Assembly: GCA_024233595.1 (NCBI GenBank)
Contig: JACKPK010000010.1
Span: 1-64,000 of the forward strand
Length of the DNA stretch: 64,000 nt
Source of the DNA: Deltaproteobacteria bacterium
GTDB taxonomy: Bacteria; UBA10199; JADGCS01
Direction: 5' to 3'
How positions within the stretch are numbered: the stretch's first letter is position 1; each line of letters begins with the position of its first letter. Positions 34,462 through 43,209 of the stretch are shown here, one piece after another. A program made the position numbers and the translations under genes. The notes under the pieces are model-generated. The model worked only from the letters and a program-made list of their open reading frames with translations, did not search any database and was not told where the DNA came from.

Positions 34462-34718
34462 GGGTGATCATTCGGTTCTTGCCAAGCTTGCCGGGGTTCG
34501 ATATCACTCCCGTGGCTTTTTGAGCCCTATTAATGGGGGCCAAAACACAACCTTTTACCACATGGGAACAAGGTTTTACGGACTGACCGGTGCCAGATTT
34601 CAAAATCGATATTGCCAATCGATTCCGCAGGCGGCACTGTTATGCTACATTTTTATGGAATGTCGTTGCGAGAGCGTTTTTTGTCATCTCCTTCCGTTAA
34701 GACTCTGTTTTCAAACTC
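34462..34718. other. Gap between kinase gene and kamD without a recognised element
   Basis: Both strands have short frames here, but no recognisable protein. No B12-box-like sequence was found, so a cobalamin riboswitch is not supported although KamDE needs B12. No Shine-Dalgarno is seen before kamD. Confidence 0.4.
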
Positions 34719-36293
34719 ATGACCAAAATTAATTTGGATCGCGATATCATCGATCATTGTCGGGAACTTGCTGAATCTGTTGCTCACCCGGTGCTCATCT
34801 ACATCAATCGACACTCCACTGTTTCTATTGAACGCTCTGTGTTGCGTCTCTTGGGTTTTCAAGGCGCTCATGAAGTCGAAAAGGGCATGCCTTATCCCGT
34901 TTGCAATCTGATTGTCGACAAGCTGGGGCAGGACAAACTCAAAATGGGTGTGGCCTCGGTCATTGCTTCTATTAAAAATCGTTACCCGCGTTGGAACCAA
35001 GCCAAAATGGCTGAGAAAATCATCAAAGGCGAAGTGAACTTTGAGCGTCTCGAAATTCTACCGCCTGATAAAGCGCAAGCTTTGCTCAAGCCTTGGATCG
35101 ACACAGCTGTGCGCCACATCGATAAAATGCGTTACCGCAAAGAAGACATGCGCCACAAACTTGGCCGCGGTAAAAAAATGGGTCCTTTAAAATACATCAT
35201 TGTGGCCACTGGTAACATATACGAAGACGTCAAACACGCGCAGTCAGCTGCCAAGCAAGGTGCTGATATCATCGCCGTGATTCGTTCCACAGCACAAAGT
35301 TTATTAGATTATGTGCCGCACGGTGCCACAACAGAAGGCTTTGGTGGAACCTTTGCCACGCAGGAAAATTTTAAAATCATGCGCGAGGCTTTGGACGAAA
35401 CCTCTGAAGAATTAGGCCGCTACATTCGTCTTTGCAATTACTCATCGGGTCTTTGCATGTCTGAAATTGCGGTCATGGGTGCTGAAGAAGGATTAGATTA
35501 CCTTCTTAACGACGCCATGTATGGGATTTTGTTTCGTGACATCAACATGAAGCGCACGCTCATTGATCAGCACTTTTCACGCATGGTGATTGCACGTGCA
35601 GGCATTGGCATTCAAACAGGCGAGGACAATTACCTCACCACCGCCGATGCTTTTCACAATCATCATCAGGTTTTGGCTAGCCAGTTCTTGAACGAAAACT
35701 TAGCCAAGCACGCTGGGTTGCGCGATGAGCAAATTGGCTTGGGACATGCCTTTGAAGTCGATCCCATGGTCGAAGACAGCTTTTTAATTGAATTAGCTAT
35801 GGCGCAGATGGTGCGAGAAATTTTCCCACGTTGCCCCATTAAATACATGCCACCAACGCGACACAAGCAAGGTGATATCTTTTTTAGTCATGTCATGGAT
35901 GCCATGTTCAATATGGTTGGTTCCATGACGGGGCAAAGCATTCAACTTTTGGGAATGGCAACAGAGGCCAACCACAATCCTTATTTGCAGGATCGTTTTT
36001 GGGCTTTAAAAAGCGCCAACTATATTTTTTCGGCTTGTCGTTCTTTGTACGACGACGTGCAGTTTGTACCCAATGGCAAGGTCATGCGTCAGGCGCGTCA
36101 GGTTTTAGACCGCACGCACCGCTTTTTGCGCAAGATCGATCAGCAAGGTTTGTTTGAATCCATTGAGCACGGCATGTTTGCCGAAATGCCGCGCGCCAAA
36201 GATGGTGGCAAAGGGCACGATGGCATTTTTGAAAAAGCAAGACAGTACTTTAATCCTTTTTACGATCTCTTTCAGGGACAAGGACGGAGATAA
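34719..36293 (+). CDS. kamD: Lysine 5,6-aminomutase alpha subunit
   Basis: 524 residues, the usual length. It is the large subunit of the adenosylcobalamin- and PLP-dependent mutase that shifts the terminal amino group of beta-lysine (or D-lysine) to carbon 5. Family blocks include IIVATGNIYEDVKHAQSAAKQG, AVIRSTAQSLLDYVPHGATTEG and the later HAFEVDPMVEDSFL. The beta subunit gene starts two bases after the stop. The reactivating proteins sometimes encoded beside kamDE are not present in this window. Confidence 0.95.
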   Translation: MTKINLDRDIIDHCRELAESVAHPVLIYINRHSTVSIERSVLRLLGFQGAHEVEKGMPYPVCNLIVDKLGQDKLKMGVASVIASIKNRYPRWNQAKMAEKIIKGEVNFERLEILPPDKAQALLKPWIDTAVRHIDKMRYRKEDMRHKLGRGKKMGPLKYIIVATGNIYEDVKHAQSAAKQGADIIAVIRSTAQSLLDYVPHGATTEGFGGTFATQENFKIMREALDETSEELGRYIRLCNYSSGLCMSEIAVMGAEEGLDYLLNDAMYGILFRDINMKRTLIDQHFSRMVIARAGIGIQTGEDNYLTTADAFHNHHQVLASQFLNENLAKHAGLRDEQIGLGHAFEVDPMVEDSFLIELAMAQMVREIFPRCPIKYMPPTRHKQGDIFFSHVMDAMFNMVGSMTGQSIQLLGMATEANHNPYLQDRFWALKSANYIFSACRSLYDDVQFVPNGKVMRQARQVLDRTHRFLRKIDQQGLFESIEHGMFAEMPRAKDGGKGHDGIFEKARQYFNPFYDLFQGQGRR

Positions 36294-36295
36294 TC

Positions 36296-37177
36296 ATGGC
36301 GAGACCAAATAAAAAGAAAAGTTCCAGAGGCAGAGGTCGTCGCCCGCAATCTACACAAAATCAAGCGGAGCGCTCTTCTCAAAATTCACAGGTTGCGGCA
36401 GCCAAAGAAGCACCCGTTAAACGTAAGTTTGCTGGTAAAATTCGACTTTATGGCGATGTCGAGAATGATGGTGTTGTGCAGATCAGTTTCACCTTGCCGA
36501 TGCCGGCTTGTGATGAAGCTCGTGTGGCAGCTTTGCAGTTCGCAGAAAAAATGAACATCCAAAAGGCTTCGGTCTTGCACATGGAAGCCATTGACGACGA
36601 TTTTTCGTTTTTTGTTGTTTATGGTCAATGCGAAGCAGAAGTGGATTTGGAGCAAATTGAAGTTCCTAAATTAGACCACCCGCAATATGGATTTCACGAA
36701 ATCAACGACATGCTTGGTCAAAAGCTAGATCGTAAGCTTGTTGTGTTGGGAGCTTGCATTGGCACTGACGCGCACACTGTGGGCATTGATGCCATCTTCA
36801 ACATGAAAGGCTATCTTGGTGATTATGGTTTGGAGCGTTACTCGTGTTTTGAAGCCATCAACCTAAGAGCGCAGGTCGATGTGAAAGACTTGGCCGATAA
36901 AATCATCGAGAAGCAAGCCGATGTTGTTTTGGTATCGCGTGTTGTGACACAGCGAGATTCGCATATCGAAGAATTCAAGAAGTTGTTGGCAGAGTTGTCG
37001 TCTCGCGAAAACGTGCCGGCAAAACTCATTAAGATTTGCGGCGGTCCACGCATGACTCACAAAGAGGCGATCGACATTGGTTACGACGCAGGCTTTGGTC
37101 CTGGAACATTGCCAGGGCAGGTGGCCAGTTACATTGCCACCGAAGCTTTACAGCGTTTTGCCGATCAACAAGATTAA
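36296..37177 (+). CDS. kamE: Lysine 5,6-aminomutase beta subunit
   Basis: 293 residues. Small subunit carrying cobalamin and PLP. The B12-binding motif DxHxxG appears as GTDAHTVGIDAI near residue 158, and the C-terminal KICGGPRMTHKEAIDIGYDAGFG block follows a Rossmann-type B12 domain. The N-terminal 45 residues are basic and low in complexity (RPNKKKSSRGRGRRPQ), an extension not needed for catalysis. It follows kamD by two bases with GGACAAGGACGGAG as ribosome binding site. Confidence 0.95.
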   Translation: MARPNKKKSSRGRGRRPQSTQNQAERSSQNSQVAAAKEAPVKRKFAGKIRLYGDVENDGVVQISFTLPMPACDEARVAALQFAEKMNIQKASVLHMEAIDDDFSFFVVYGQCEAEVDLEQIEVPKLDHPQYGFHEINDMLGQKLDRKLVVLGACIGTDAHTVGIDAIFNMKGYLGDYGLERYSCFEAINLRAQVDVKDLADKIIEKQADVVLVSRVVTQRDSHIEEFKKLLAELSSRENVPAKLIKICGGPRMTHKEAIDIGYDAGFGPGTLPGQVASYIATEALQRFADQQD

Positions 37178-37189
37178 AGCTGTTGCTTG

Positions 37190-37603
37190 TTAGAATCGAA
37201 ACCCAAAGCCGCGCATTTCGTCGCTGGCTTCTGTGTCTAGATCAACGTGCAATTCAAAAGCATCTAAATCGCCACCTTGCTCCACGTATTTTTCGCGAAA
37301 CAAATGACAACCAATGTCCGCGCGTTCCTGTGCGTAGAGCATGTTTTCTTCGGCAACGCCTTGGTCATCAGCGTAGCCGACAACGGTGAGGCCGGTGATG
37401 CCTTCATTCAAAACATACTGGACGATTTCATCGATAAGAAATTCGTCTTCGGTGTCAAATAACTCCATGCTGGCGAGATCGACTTCGAAGAGATAATTTT
37501 CGAATTCTGTAGTTTTGTGGGATTGATCGTTTAAGGTCCTTGATGCGTTGTCTTCTTCGACATCGCTTTGGCCATAGCCGCTGGCCTGTTCGAACTTGTC
37601 CAT
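37190..37603 (-). CDS. OmpA-like domain protein without signal peptide
   Basis: 137 residues, strongly acidic. The C-terminal 80 residues resemble an OmpA/MotB peptidoglycan-binding domain: ITGLTVVGYADDQG, then the helix ENMLYAQERADIGCHL and an end FGFRF. In that family an Asp and an Arg contact peptidoglycan; here the likely pair is D in GYADD and R in QERAD. No signal peptide or membrane anchor is present, so it may be cytoplasmic or the resemblance may be loose. It converges with kamE, 12 bases apart. A promoter and hairpin lie upstream. Confidence 0.5.
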   Translation of the reverse strand: MDKFEQASGYGQSDVEEDNASRTLNDQSHKTTEFENYLFEVDLASMELFDTEDEFLIDEIVQYVLNEGITGLTVVGYADDQGVAEENMLYAQERADIGCHLFREKYVEQGGDLDAFELHVDLDTEASDEMRGFGFRF

Positions 37604-37691
37604 CAGAAAATACTCCTTTTGAGTTTACCGTAAACGGGATGGGCTCAAAACCCGTACTCACTATTATAATTGAGTCTGCAGCCCTTCACAA
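37604..37691 (-). promoter_or_regulatory. Minus-strand promoter and leader hairpin of the OmpA-like gene
   Basis: TTGTGA (37686-37691), 17 bases, TATAAT (minus strand, 37663-37668), then a leader that can pair ACGGG with CCCGT inside TGAGT/ACTCA. AAGGAG lies just before the ATG (37601-37603). Confidence 0.5.
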
Positions 37692-37798
37692 TAGGCAGAT
37701 TTTTCTCTTGGGTGCGATTTTGTGACTTTTTTCCCTATTTCCACTGAGCCATAAAATGCGGAAGGATAGGGGAGCGTGGACTCAAGATATTAAAATTC

Positions 37799-37834
37799 TT
37801 GGCAAAATCACCGATTTTACCGTAAGCTAAGGGC
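37799..37834 (+). promoter_or_regulatory. Possible leaderless promoter of kal
   Basis: TTGGCA (37799-37804), 18 bases, TAAGCT (37823-37828), then six bases to the ATG. The -10 is weak; an AAGGG lies in the gap but is too close to the ATG for a normal ribosome binding site. Confidence 0.35.
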
Positions 37835-38206
37835 ATGAAAACGACTTTTAAAGTGCGCTTGAGCGAAGCCGATGCCCATTACGCGGATCACCTGGTCAGT
37901 GGCGCCAAGGTGTTGGAGTTTTTTGGCGATGCCGCAACAGAGCTGTTGATTCGGCATGATGGCGACGAAGGGTATTTTAGAGCTTACGAGGATGTGGAAT
38001 TCTTGGCCCCTGTTCGCAGCGGAGACTTTTTAGAAATTGAGGCCGAGATCATCAAGGTCGGGAACTCGTCTCGTCAAATGCAGTTTTCTGCTAAAAAAAT
38101 CATTGAGGCCACGCCAAGTGCGCAGAACCCTCACGCGGCAACTTTATTAAAGGATCCTGTTCTTTGTGTGAAAGCAACGGGTACCTGTGTTGTTGTTAAA
38201 AACTAA
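37835..38206 (+). CDS. kal: 3-aminobutyryl-CoA ammonia-lyase
   Basis: 123 residues with a hot-dog-like fold typical for Kal, which removes ammonia from 3-aminobutyryl-CoA to give crotonyl-CoA in lysine fermentation. Family blocks: VRLSEADAHYADHLVSGAKV at the N-terminus and GYFRAYEDVEFLAPVRSGDF in the middle. Length matches. It follows the kdd-kamA-kamDE genes after the converging OmpA-like gene and leads into the lipid kinase gene 12 bases later. The preceding enzyme, Kce, was not found in the window. Confidence 0.88.
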   Translation: MKTTFKVRLSEADAHYADHLVSGAKVLEFFGDAATELLIRHDGDEGYFRAYEDVEFLAPVRSGDFLEIEAEIIKVGNSSRQMQFSAKKIIEATPSAQNPHAATLLKDPVLCVKATGTCVVVKN

Positions 38207-38217
38207 GAGATCGCATC

Positions 38218-39144
38218 ATGTCTGGTATTGGAGTCATACTTAATCCCAACTCAAAAAAGTTCAAACGCAATCCTTCTAAGTTGGATCAGATGAGTTTCAT
38301 CATTGGCGACAAAGCCAGTTGCAAACCCACTCACGATCTTGATGATTTATATCGCGTTGCTGATGAATTTAAATCGCGCGACATTGACGTGTTGGCAATT
38401 TCGGGAGGCGATGGCACTATTCATTGCACCTTAACCACCTTTATTAATGTCTATGGTGAAAAACCTTTGCCCAAGGTGACTCTTTTGCGTGGTGGGACCA
38501 TGAACATCATCGCGTCTACTTTTGGTATAAAAGGCAGCACAGAAGAGCTCATGTCGAGTCTTCTGATGAAGTACCACGAAGACAAAGAGGCAACAGAAAA
38601 AAAATTACGCCTCATGAAAATCAATGGCGCTTATGGTTGTATTTTTGGCATTGGTGTCGCCTTTAAATTCATGCAAGAGTATTATTCAAATCCAAAACTC
38701 AATGCCTTTATTGCAGCCAAAACTTTAGTGCAGGTTCTTTCTTCTGGAGCCATAGATGGCAAAACTAGTCAGCGTTTGTGCCAGCGCTTTGATGCTGAAG
38801 TCATTGTTGATGGCAAAAAGCTTCCCTTTGCCAATTACAATGCCGTGTTTGCAGGATCTATTCGTCAACTGGGTTTGGATTTTAATGCCTTTCATCACAT
38901 GCTGCACCAAAACGAGAACTTCCACACCATTGCGATGAACGTTTCTCCCAAAGAGCTTTTACCGCACATCAAAAAAATCTACGATGGGGAGCCTTTGCCC
39001 ATTCCTGAACTCATGAATGAACAGGCTAAAAAGATGACCATCCAATGCCAAGAGCCCATGGGTTACACAATCGATGGCGACATGCTTGGCCCCGTCAAAG
39101 AATTCACTGTTGAGGCCGGGCCAGAGATCACGGTGTTGGTGTGA
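38218..39144 (+). CDS. Diacylglycerol/sphingosine-kinase-family lipid kinase
   Basis: 308 residues. The catalytic domain shows GVILNPNSKK at the start, the ATP-binding ISGGDGTIH near residue 60 and LLRGGTMNIIAST near residue 90, the GGT(M)N motif of the family. The C-terminal beta domain ends with GYTIDGDMLGPVKEF. These enzymes phosphorylate diacylglycerol or related lipids. It is 12 bases after kal and its stop overlaps the next start (GTGTGAG), so kal, kinase and SDR gene are one unit, though a pathway link is not evident. Confidence 0.88.
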   Translation: MSGIGVILNPNSKKFKRNPSKLDQMSFIIGDKASCKPTHDLDDLYRVADEFKSRDIDVLAISGGDGTIHCTLTTFINVYGEKPLPKVTLLRGGTMNIIASTFGIKGSTEELMSSLLMKYHEDKEATEKKLRLMKINGAYGCIFGIGVAFKFMQEYYSNPKLNAFIAAKTLVQVLSSGAIDGKTSQRLCQRFDAEVIVDGKKLPFANYNAVFAGSIRQLGLDFNAFHHMLHQNENFHTIAMNVSPKELLPHIKKIYDGEPLPIPELMNEQAKKMTIQCQEPMGYTIDGDMLGPVKEFTVEAGPEITVLV

Positions 39145-39938
39145 GTTCCTTAGCAAACAAAGTTGTGTTAATAAGTGGTGCTAGCTCTGGCATTGGTGAG
39201 GCCTTGGCTTGGGAGCTGGCGCGTTTGGGCTGCCATTTAATTTTATGGGCGCGTCGTGAAGATATTTTAAAAAACATCACCAACAATTTAAGCAAAGAGT
39301 TTCCAGAACAAAAATTTGTTTTTTCAAAATGCGATGTCACGCAAACAGAAGCACTCCCAACTTTGCTTACGCAAGATCTTCAAAAATTAAATAAGGCTTT
39401 AGACATTGTCATTGTGAACGCTGGAGTGGGTGGCAACACAAGCGGCTGGGCAAGCGATTTTGAAATCACAAAAAAAATATTTTTAACCAACCTTGTGGGA
39501 GCAACAGCTTTGGTCGAAGCCTGTTTGCCGCTTTTTATCAAGCAAGGATATGGTCATGTCGTGGGCATTTCGAGCATTGCCTCGGTCAGGGGCTTGCCGC
39601 AAAACTCAGCTTATTGTGGTTCTAAAGCAGGGTTCTCAACTTATTTAGAAAGTTTGCGTTTGGATCTGCTCACGCAGGGCATTACCGTGACAGCGATTCA
39701 TCCGGGTTTCATTGCCACACCCATGACTGAAGACAATGGCACCATGCTGTTTTTGATGAGCGCTGAACGCGCCGCAAAACTCATCAGCAAAGCGATCATA
39801 AAAAAGAAAGCTCGCTATTCTTTTCCTTTGCCGATGGCGTTCGCAGAATGGTTTTTGCGAGTCATGCCTCATGGTCTTTTTGATTTTGCCTTAGGGCTTT
39901 TGAGAAAACGCATTCAGGTGTTTAGGGAAAAAAGATGA
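39141..39938 (+). CDS. Short-chain dehydrogenase/reductase
   Basis: 265 residues from a GTG that overlaps the preceding stop by four bases. Classical SDR motifs: VVLISGASSGIGEALA (cofactor loop), NAGVGG near residue 93, a catalytic Ser in GISSIAS, and YCGSK with Tyr and Lys near residue 155. The closing HPGFIATPM block is typical for the DltE/YqjQ type. A likely NADP specificity follows from WARRE after strand 2. The substrate cannot be told; the position after a lipid kinase suggests lipid metabolism. Confidence 0.88.
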   Translation: MSSLANKVVLISGASSGIGEALAWELARLGCHLILWARREDILKNITNNLSKEFPEQKFVFSKCDVTQTEALPTLLTQDLQKLNKALDIVIVNAGVGGNTSGWASDFEITKKIFLTNLVGATALVEACLPLFIKQGYGHVVGISSIASVRGLPQNSAYCGSKAGFSTYLESLRLDLLTQGITVTAIHPGFIATPMTEDNGTMLFLMSAERAAKLISKAIIKKKARYSFPLPMAFAEWFLRVMPHGLFDFALGLLRKRIQVFREKR

Positions 39939-40001
39939 TTTATAGGGACTAGGGTTTAGGGGCTAGGGGCTTGTTTTTCGAGCTTAGAAAGAAGTTTTCA
40001 T

Positions 40002-40217
40002 ATGTCATGTAAAGATGAAGACAAACAGAAACAACTTAAAGAACACATCAAGCATCATTTGAACAGGGCTTGTCCAAAATGTGGTCAAGCTATGCACTGC
40101 GAAGATGGTGCTCTTCCTTTTGGCGAAGCCTTGATGATGAACTTTGTCTGCGCTTGCGGCGAAGAGGATGTGGTGTTGGTGAAACCCGATGGGGAAACTT
40201 TTGAGGTTGGCAATTAA
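40002..40217 (+). CDS. Small zinc-ribbon protein
   Basis: 71 residues. CPKCG and a later CACGEED suggest a four-cysteine zinc site (the first pair CxxC, the second CxC). The first 20 residues are charged. Function unknown. No ribosome binding site is obvious; the protein is otherwise compatible with a real small gene. Confidence 0.5.
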   Translation: MSCKDEDKQKQLKEHIKHHLNRACPKCGQAMHCEDGALPFGEALMMNFVCACGEEDVVLVKPDGETFEVGN

Positions 40218-40589
40218 AGCACAAATCATGAGCCTCCAAATACTGGATTGCTTTCTCCTTCGCTAAAGCTACGGAGAACAAGTCATCAGCCTCCGGCTGA
40301 TCGCAATGACACTCTCGTCACTGCGAGGAGTTCTGCGACGAAGCAGTCCAGATAATCAAATGCAGTTTCTCGGCTCCGCCTTTCTTCTTCGTCCGCTACG
40401 GCGGACTATGGAGAAGGAGCAGGAAGACTGACTCGTAATGATAATAAGATCAGTGGAACAATTAGAGCATTTGATCAGTAGAGCTTCTTAACCTAGGCAC
40501 CTAGGCACTTACCTGTCGCGCCGTAGTCCGCCGTGGCGGACGAAGGCGGAAGCACCTAGGCACTTAAGCCCCTAAAAAAACTTCCAAAC
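40218..40589. repeat. Intergenic region built from short mobile repeats
   Basis: No gene. One palindromic element runs from CTGGATTGCTT (40243-40253) to AAGCAGTCCAG (40341-40351) with GCGAGGAGTTCTGCGACGA before the right end, the type of repeat found dispersed in many genomes. A second motif, TTCGTCCGCTACGGCGGACTA near 40397, recurs inverted near 40526 as TAGTCCGCCGTGGCGGACGAA. ACCTAGGCACCTAGGCACTTA occurs near 40492 and again as CACCTAGGCACTTAAG near 40552. Confidence 0.7.
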
Positions 40590-41453
40590 TTAATTGCTAT
40601 AATCATAAAAACCTTTGCCGGCTTTACGGCCAATGTGACCGGCTTCGACAAGTTTGCGTAACAAGGGGCAAGGGCGGTAGCGTTCAGGGCTAAGGTTTTC
40701 TTGATAGACTTCCAGCACGCTCAAGATCACATCTAAACCAACAAAGTCAGCTAATTCCAATGGGCCCATGGGGTGATTGGCGCCGAGCTTCATGGTGTTG
40801 TCGATTGTTTTGGCATCGCTAATGCCTTCGTAAAGGGCGTAAGCGGCTTCGTTGATCATGGGAACTAAAATGCGGTTCACAGCAAAGCCGGCAAAGTCTT
40901 TGACCTTAGCAGGGGTTTTGCCAACGGCTTCGGCAAATTCACAACCCTGTGCTTCTGTTTGGTCATTGGTTTGCATGGCTTTAATGACCTCGACAAGGCG
41001 CATGACAGGAACAGGATTAAAAAAGTGCAATCCCAAAACCTTTTGTGGGTTTTTGTAGCAAGCTGCCAAACGCGTGATAGAAATGGAGCTGGTGTTGGTG
41101 GCAAGCGCACAGTTGTCGCTAAGAATTCCCGAGAGTTCTTTAAAAAGATTTTCTTTAGCGGCAGTGTTTTCGGTGATGGCTTCGATCACCAAATCGCAGG
41201 AGGAAAAATCGCTTAAGGAAGAACACGCTTTGATTCGAGAAAGAAAAGTTTCTTTGTCGGACTCTGTGATTTTTTCTTTGGCGACCAATTTGTCGTAGCC
41301 TTTGGCAATGCGTTCGATTTGTTTGTTGAGCTGAGTGGCATCGGTATCAAAAACCAAAACTTCCTTTGCACCGGCTTGTGCCGTGATTTGAGCAATGCCG
41401 TGTCCCATGGCGCCAAGACCAATGATGCCGACTTTTTGTTCTTTAAGGGTCAT
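40590..41453 (-). CDS. hbd: 3-hydroxybutyryl-CoA dehydrogenase
   Basis: 287 residues. NAD-binding start [16 protein letters not shown], then VLVFDTD, and the family block [13 protein letters not shown] followed by the catalytic His in [11 protein letters not shown]. The C-terminal part has [15 protein letters not shown] and [19 protein letters not shown]. It interconverts acetoacetyl-CoA and 3-hydroxybutyryl-CoA, a step needed in lysine or butyrate metabolism, which links it to the neighbouring lysine locus. AAAGGAC precedes the ATG. Confidence 0.93.
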   Translation of the reverse strand: MTLKEQKVGIIGLGAMGHGIAQITAQAGAKEVLVFDTDATQLNKQIERIAKGYDKLVAKEKITESDKETFLSRIKACSSLSDFSSCDLVIEAITENTAAKENLFKELSGILSDNCALATNTSSISITRLAACYKNPQKVLGLHFFNPVPVMRLVEVIKAMQTNDQTEAQGCEFAEAVGKTPAKVKDFAGFAVNRILVPMINEAAYALYEGISDAKTIDNTMKLGANHPMGPLELADFVGLDVILSVLEVYQENLSPERYRPCPLLRKLVEAGHIGRKAGKGFYDYSN

Positions 41454-41634
41454 AGAGTGTCCTTTGTTAAGGCGTTAAATTTCTTGTCCTGTATCTTTTT
41501 CCTTAATCTAGAATGAAGAATGATCAACGAATAATTAAAAATTCGATTCATAATTTATCAGCACCGTTTTTTGATCAGCCTTTTTCTGAACGCTTGCCAA
41601 GGTGCCTCAAACCGATTTAATCACCCGCTTTATG

Positions 41635-42237
41635 ATTAAAGATCTATACAATTGGATGATTCAGTGGTCCGGAACGCCAGCCGCTCCCTACGCTTTGTTT
41701 TTGATCGCTTTTGCCGAAAGTAGTTTTTTCCCATTGCCACCTGATTTGCTTTTGATTCCCATGTGCCTTGCCGAACCTGATCAGGCTTTTTGGTACGCCG
41801 CGCTTTGCACGCTTGGTTCTGTGTTGGGTGGCGGCTTTGGTCTTGGTATTGGCAAATACGGTGGGCGTCCTGTTTTGCAAAAGCTCATACACGAAGACCG
41901 CATTGCCTGGGCGGAACAGCTTTATCAAAAATACGATGCTTGGGCCATTGGCATTGCTGGCTTCACACCAATTCCTTATAAGGTCTTCACTATTCTGGCG
42001 GGTATTCTGCGCATCAAACTGCGTAAATTGATTTTGGTGTCGATTTTTTCACGTGGTGCGCGGTTCTTTTTGATCGCCACCTTGCTGCATTATAAGGGCG
42101 AGCTCATGCGGGAGTTTATCGATAAGTACTTTAATTTACTTTCGATTCTCTTTGTTTTGGCCTTGCTTGGTGGTTTTGCGGCGGTTAAGTTTTTGGGCCG
42201 AAAAAAAACAGCAACATTTGAAGAGGCCTCGCGATAG
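41635..42237 (+). CDS. DedA/YqaA-family membrane protein
   Basis: About 200 residues with five or so hydrophobic segments. AFAESSFFPLPPDLLLIP near the start is the family signature (E and PxP), and GFTPIPYKVFTILAG later is the second half of the VTT domain. YqaA/DedA proteins are lipid scramblases or flippases in some cases. I prefer the ATG at 41635 (MIKDLYNW); a GTG at 41602 is also in frame. Confidence 0.8.
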   Translation: MKDLYNWMIQWSGTPAAPYALFLIAFAESSFFPLPPDLLLIPMCLAEPDQAFWYAALCTLGSVLGGGFGLGIGKYGGRPVLQKLIHEDRIAWAEQLYQKYDAWAIGIAGFTPIPYKVFTILAGILRIKLRKLILVSIFSRGARFFLIATLLHYKGELMREFIDKYFNLLSILFVLALLGGFAAVKFLGRKKTATFEEASR

Positions 42238-42305
42238 AGGCTATTGACGTCATTTGTATAAAACAGCATTAGGATTTGCGATAAGCACAACACGAAGGAC
42301 ACATC

Positions 42306-43142
42306 ATGACTTTACCAAAAGCCGCCCTGGGCTGGGGACAAGCTAGTTCATTTTTACAAACACAGGCACCGCAAGCATAAAAAAGAAGCGATGTCTTTTC
42401 GACCCCCGATGGAACGGAAGCAGTCTTTTTAAAACCATATGCCAATTCTGGGCTTAAAGCGGCTCTTTACTTAAAAGATTTAAGCGATCAGCACAAACAG
42501 CCTCTTTTTGTGATCAACAATGCGGTTGGCGCTTCCAGGATGGCTTCACCAAAGATGGTGCCTGCCATTTCAAAAGAGGGAGAAGCATTAGAATTGCCTT
42601 TTGCTGAACCAGATCCTTTTTGGCTTTTGGGCACAGATGGGGCTGTGAATCGGATTGATTGGGAGGCTGGGCGGTATTGCAATAATTCATACTGGCATAG
42701 CCAGAGCTTGCTAGATGTTTTGCAATTGCGTGAGCGATACGGTGAAGTCATTCCAGATAATATCCCTAACCGTGAGATTTTACCCCTATTAGAAGGCCTT
42801 GCTCATTTTGTTGATGTGATGCCTGCCAATGAAAACGCTTTGAGCCAAGGACCTGCTGCCTTGCATGTGAGTGCTTATCAATTTTTGTACGCACGCCAAT
42901 TATTTGATCAAATCAAAGGCGCAAAACCATGGGATGTTTTGCAATGCGCGTTGCGCTTTGGTTTGCATGGCCGTTTTTCGGTAGAAGACCTGATGGATTT
43001 TGAAAAATTTGGAAAACTGGGTCTCTTTGGAGCTCAAGATGAGCTGGCCTCTGAGATCCGTAAACTTGTGAGAGCTAAGATGCTTTCTGATGCTCTGGGT
43101 GATGTGAAAAAGCGTCGCATGAGTGGCTATTCCGGGGCTTAG
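42306..43142 (+). pseudogene. Hypothetical protein with in-frame stop at codon 25
   Basis: An ATG at 42306 with GAAGGAC upstream opens a frame that reads well on both sides of a TAA at 42378-42380: TLPKAALGWGQASSF before, RSDVFSTPDGTEAVFLKPYA after. The frame then stays open to 43142, giving about 278 residues. I do not recognise the family. The 3' part is soluble with EAGRYCNNSYWHSQSLL as a distinctive block. The TAA precedes a run of A, so an error is possible; otherwise a GTG at 42510 could give a shortened protein of 210 residues. Confidence 0.6.
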
Positions 43143-43209
43143 GTAAACTTTCTAAATTCACGCAACTTTTGCGGGATGCTAATAGCAGCGCCCGCGGTGT
43201 GGGCGACAT

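Noticed and set aside
34462..34718. Possible tRNA (GGTTCGATATC resembles a T-loop) or cobalamin riboswitch before kamD.
   Set aside because: No cloverleaf can be drawn around the loop, and no B12-box-like sequence is present.
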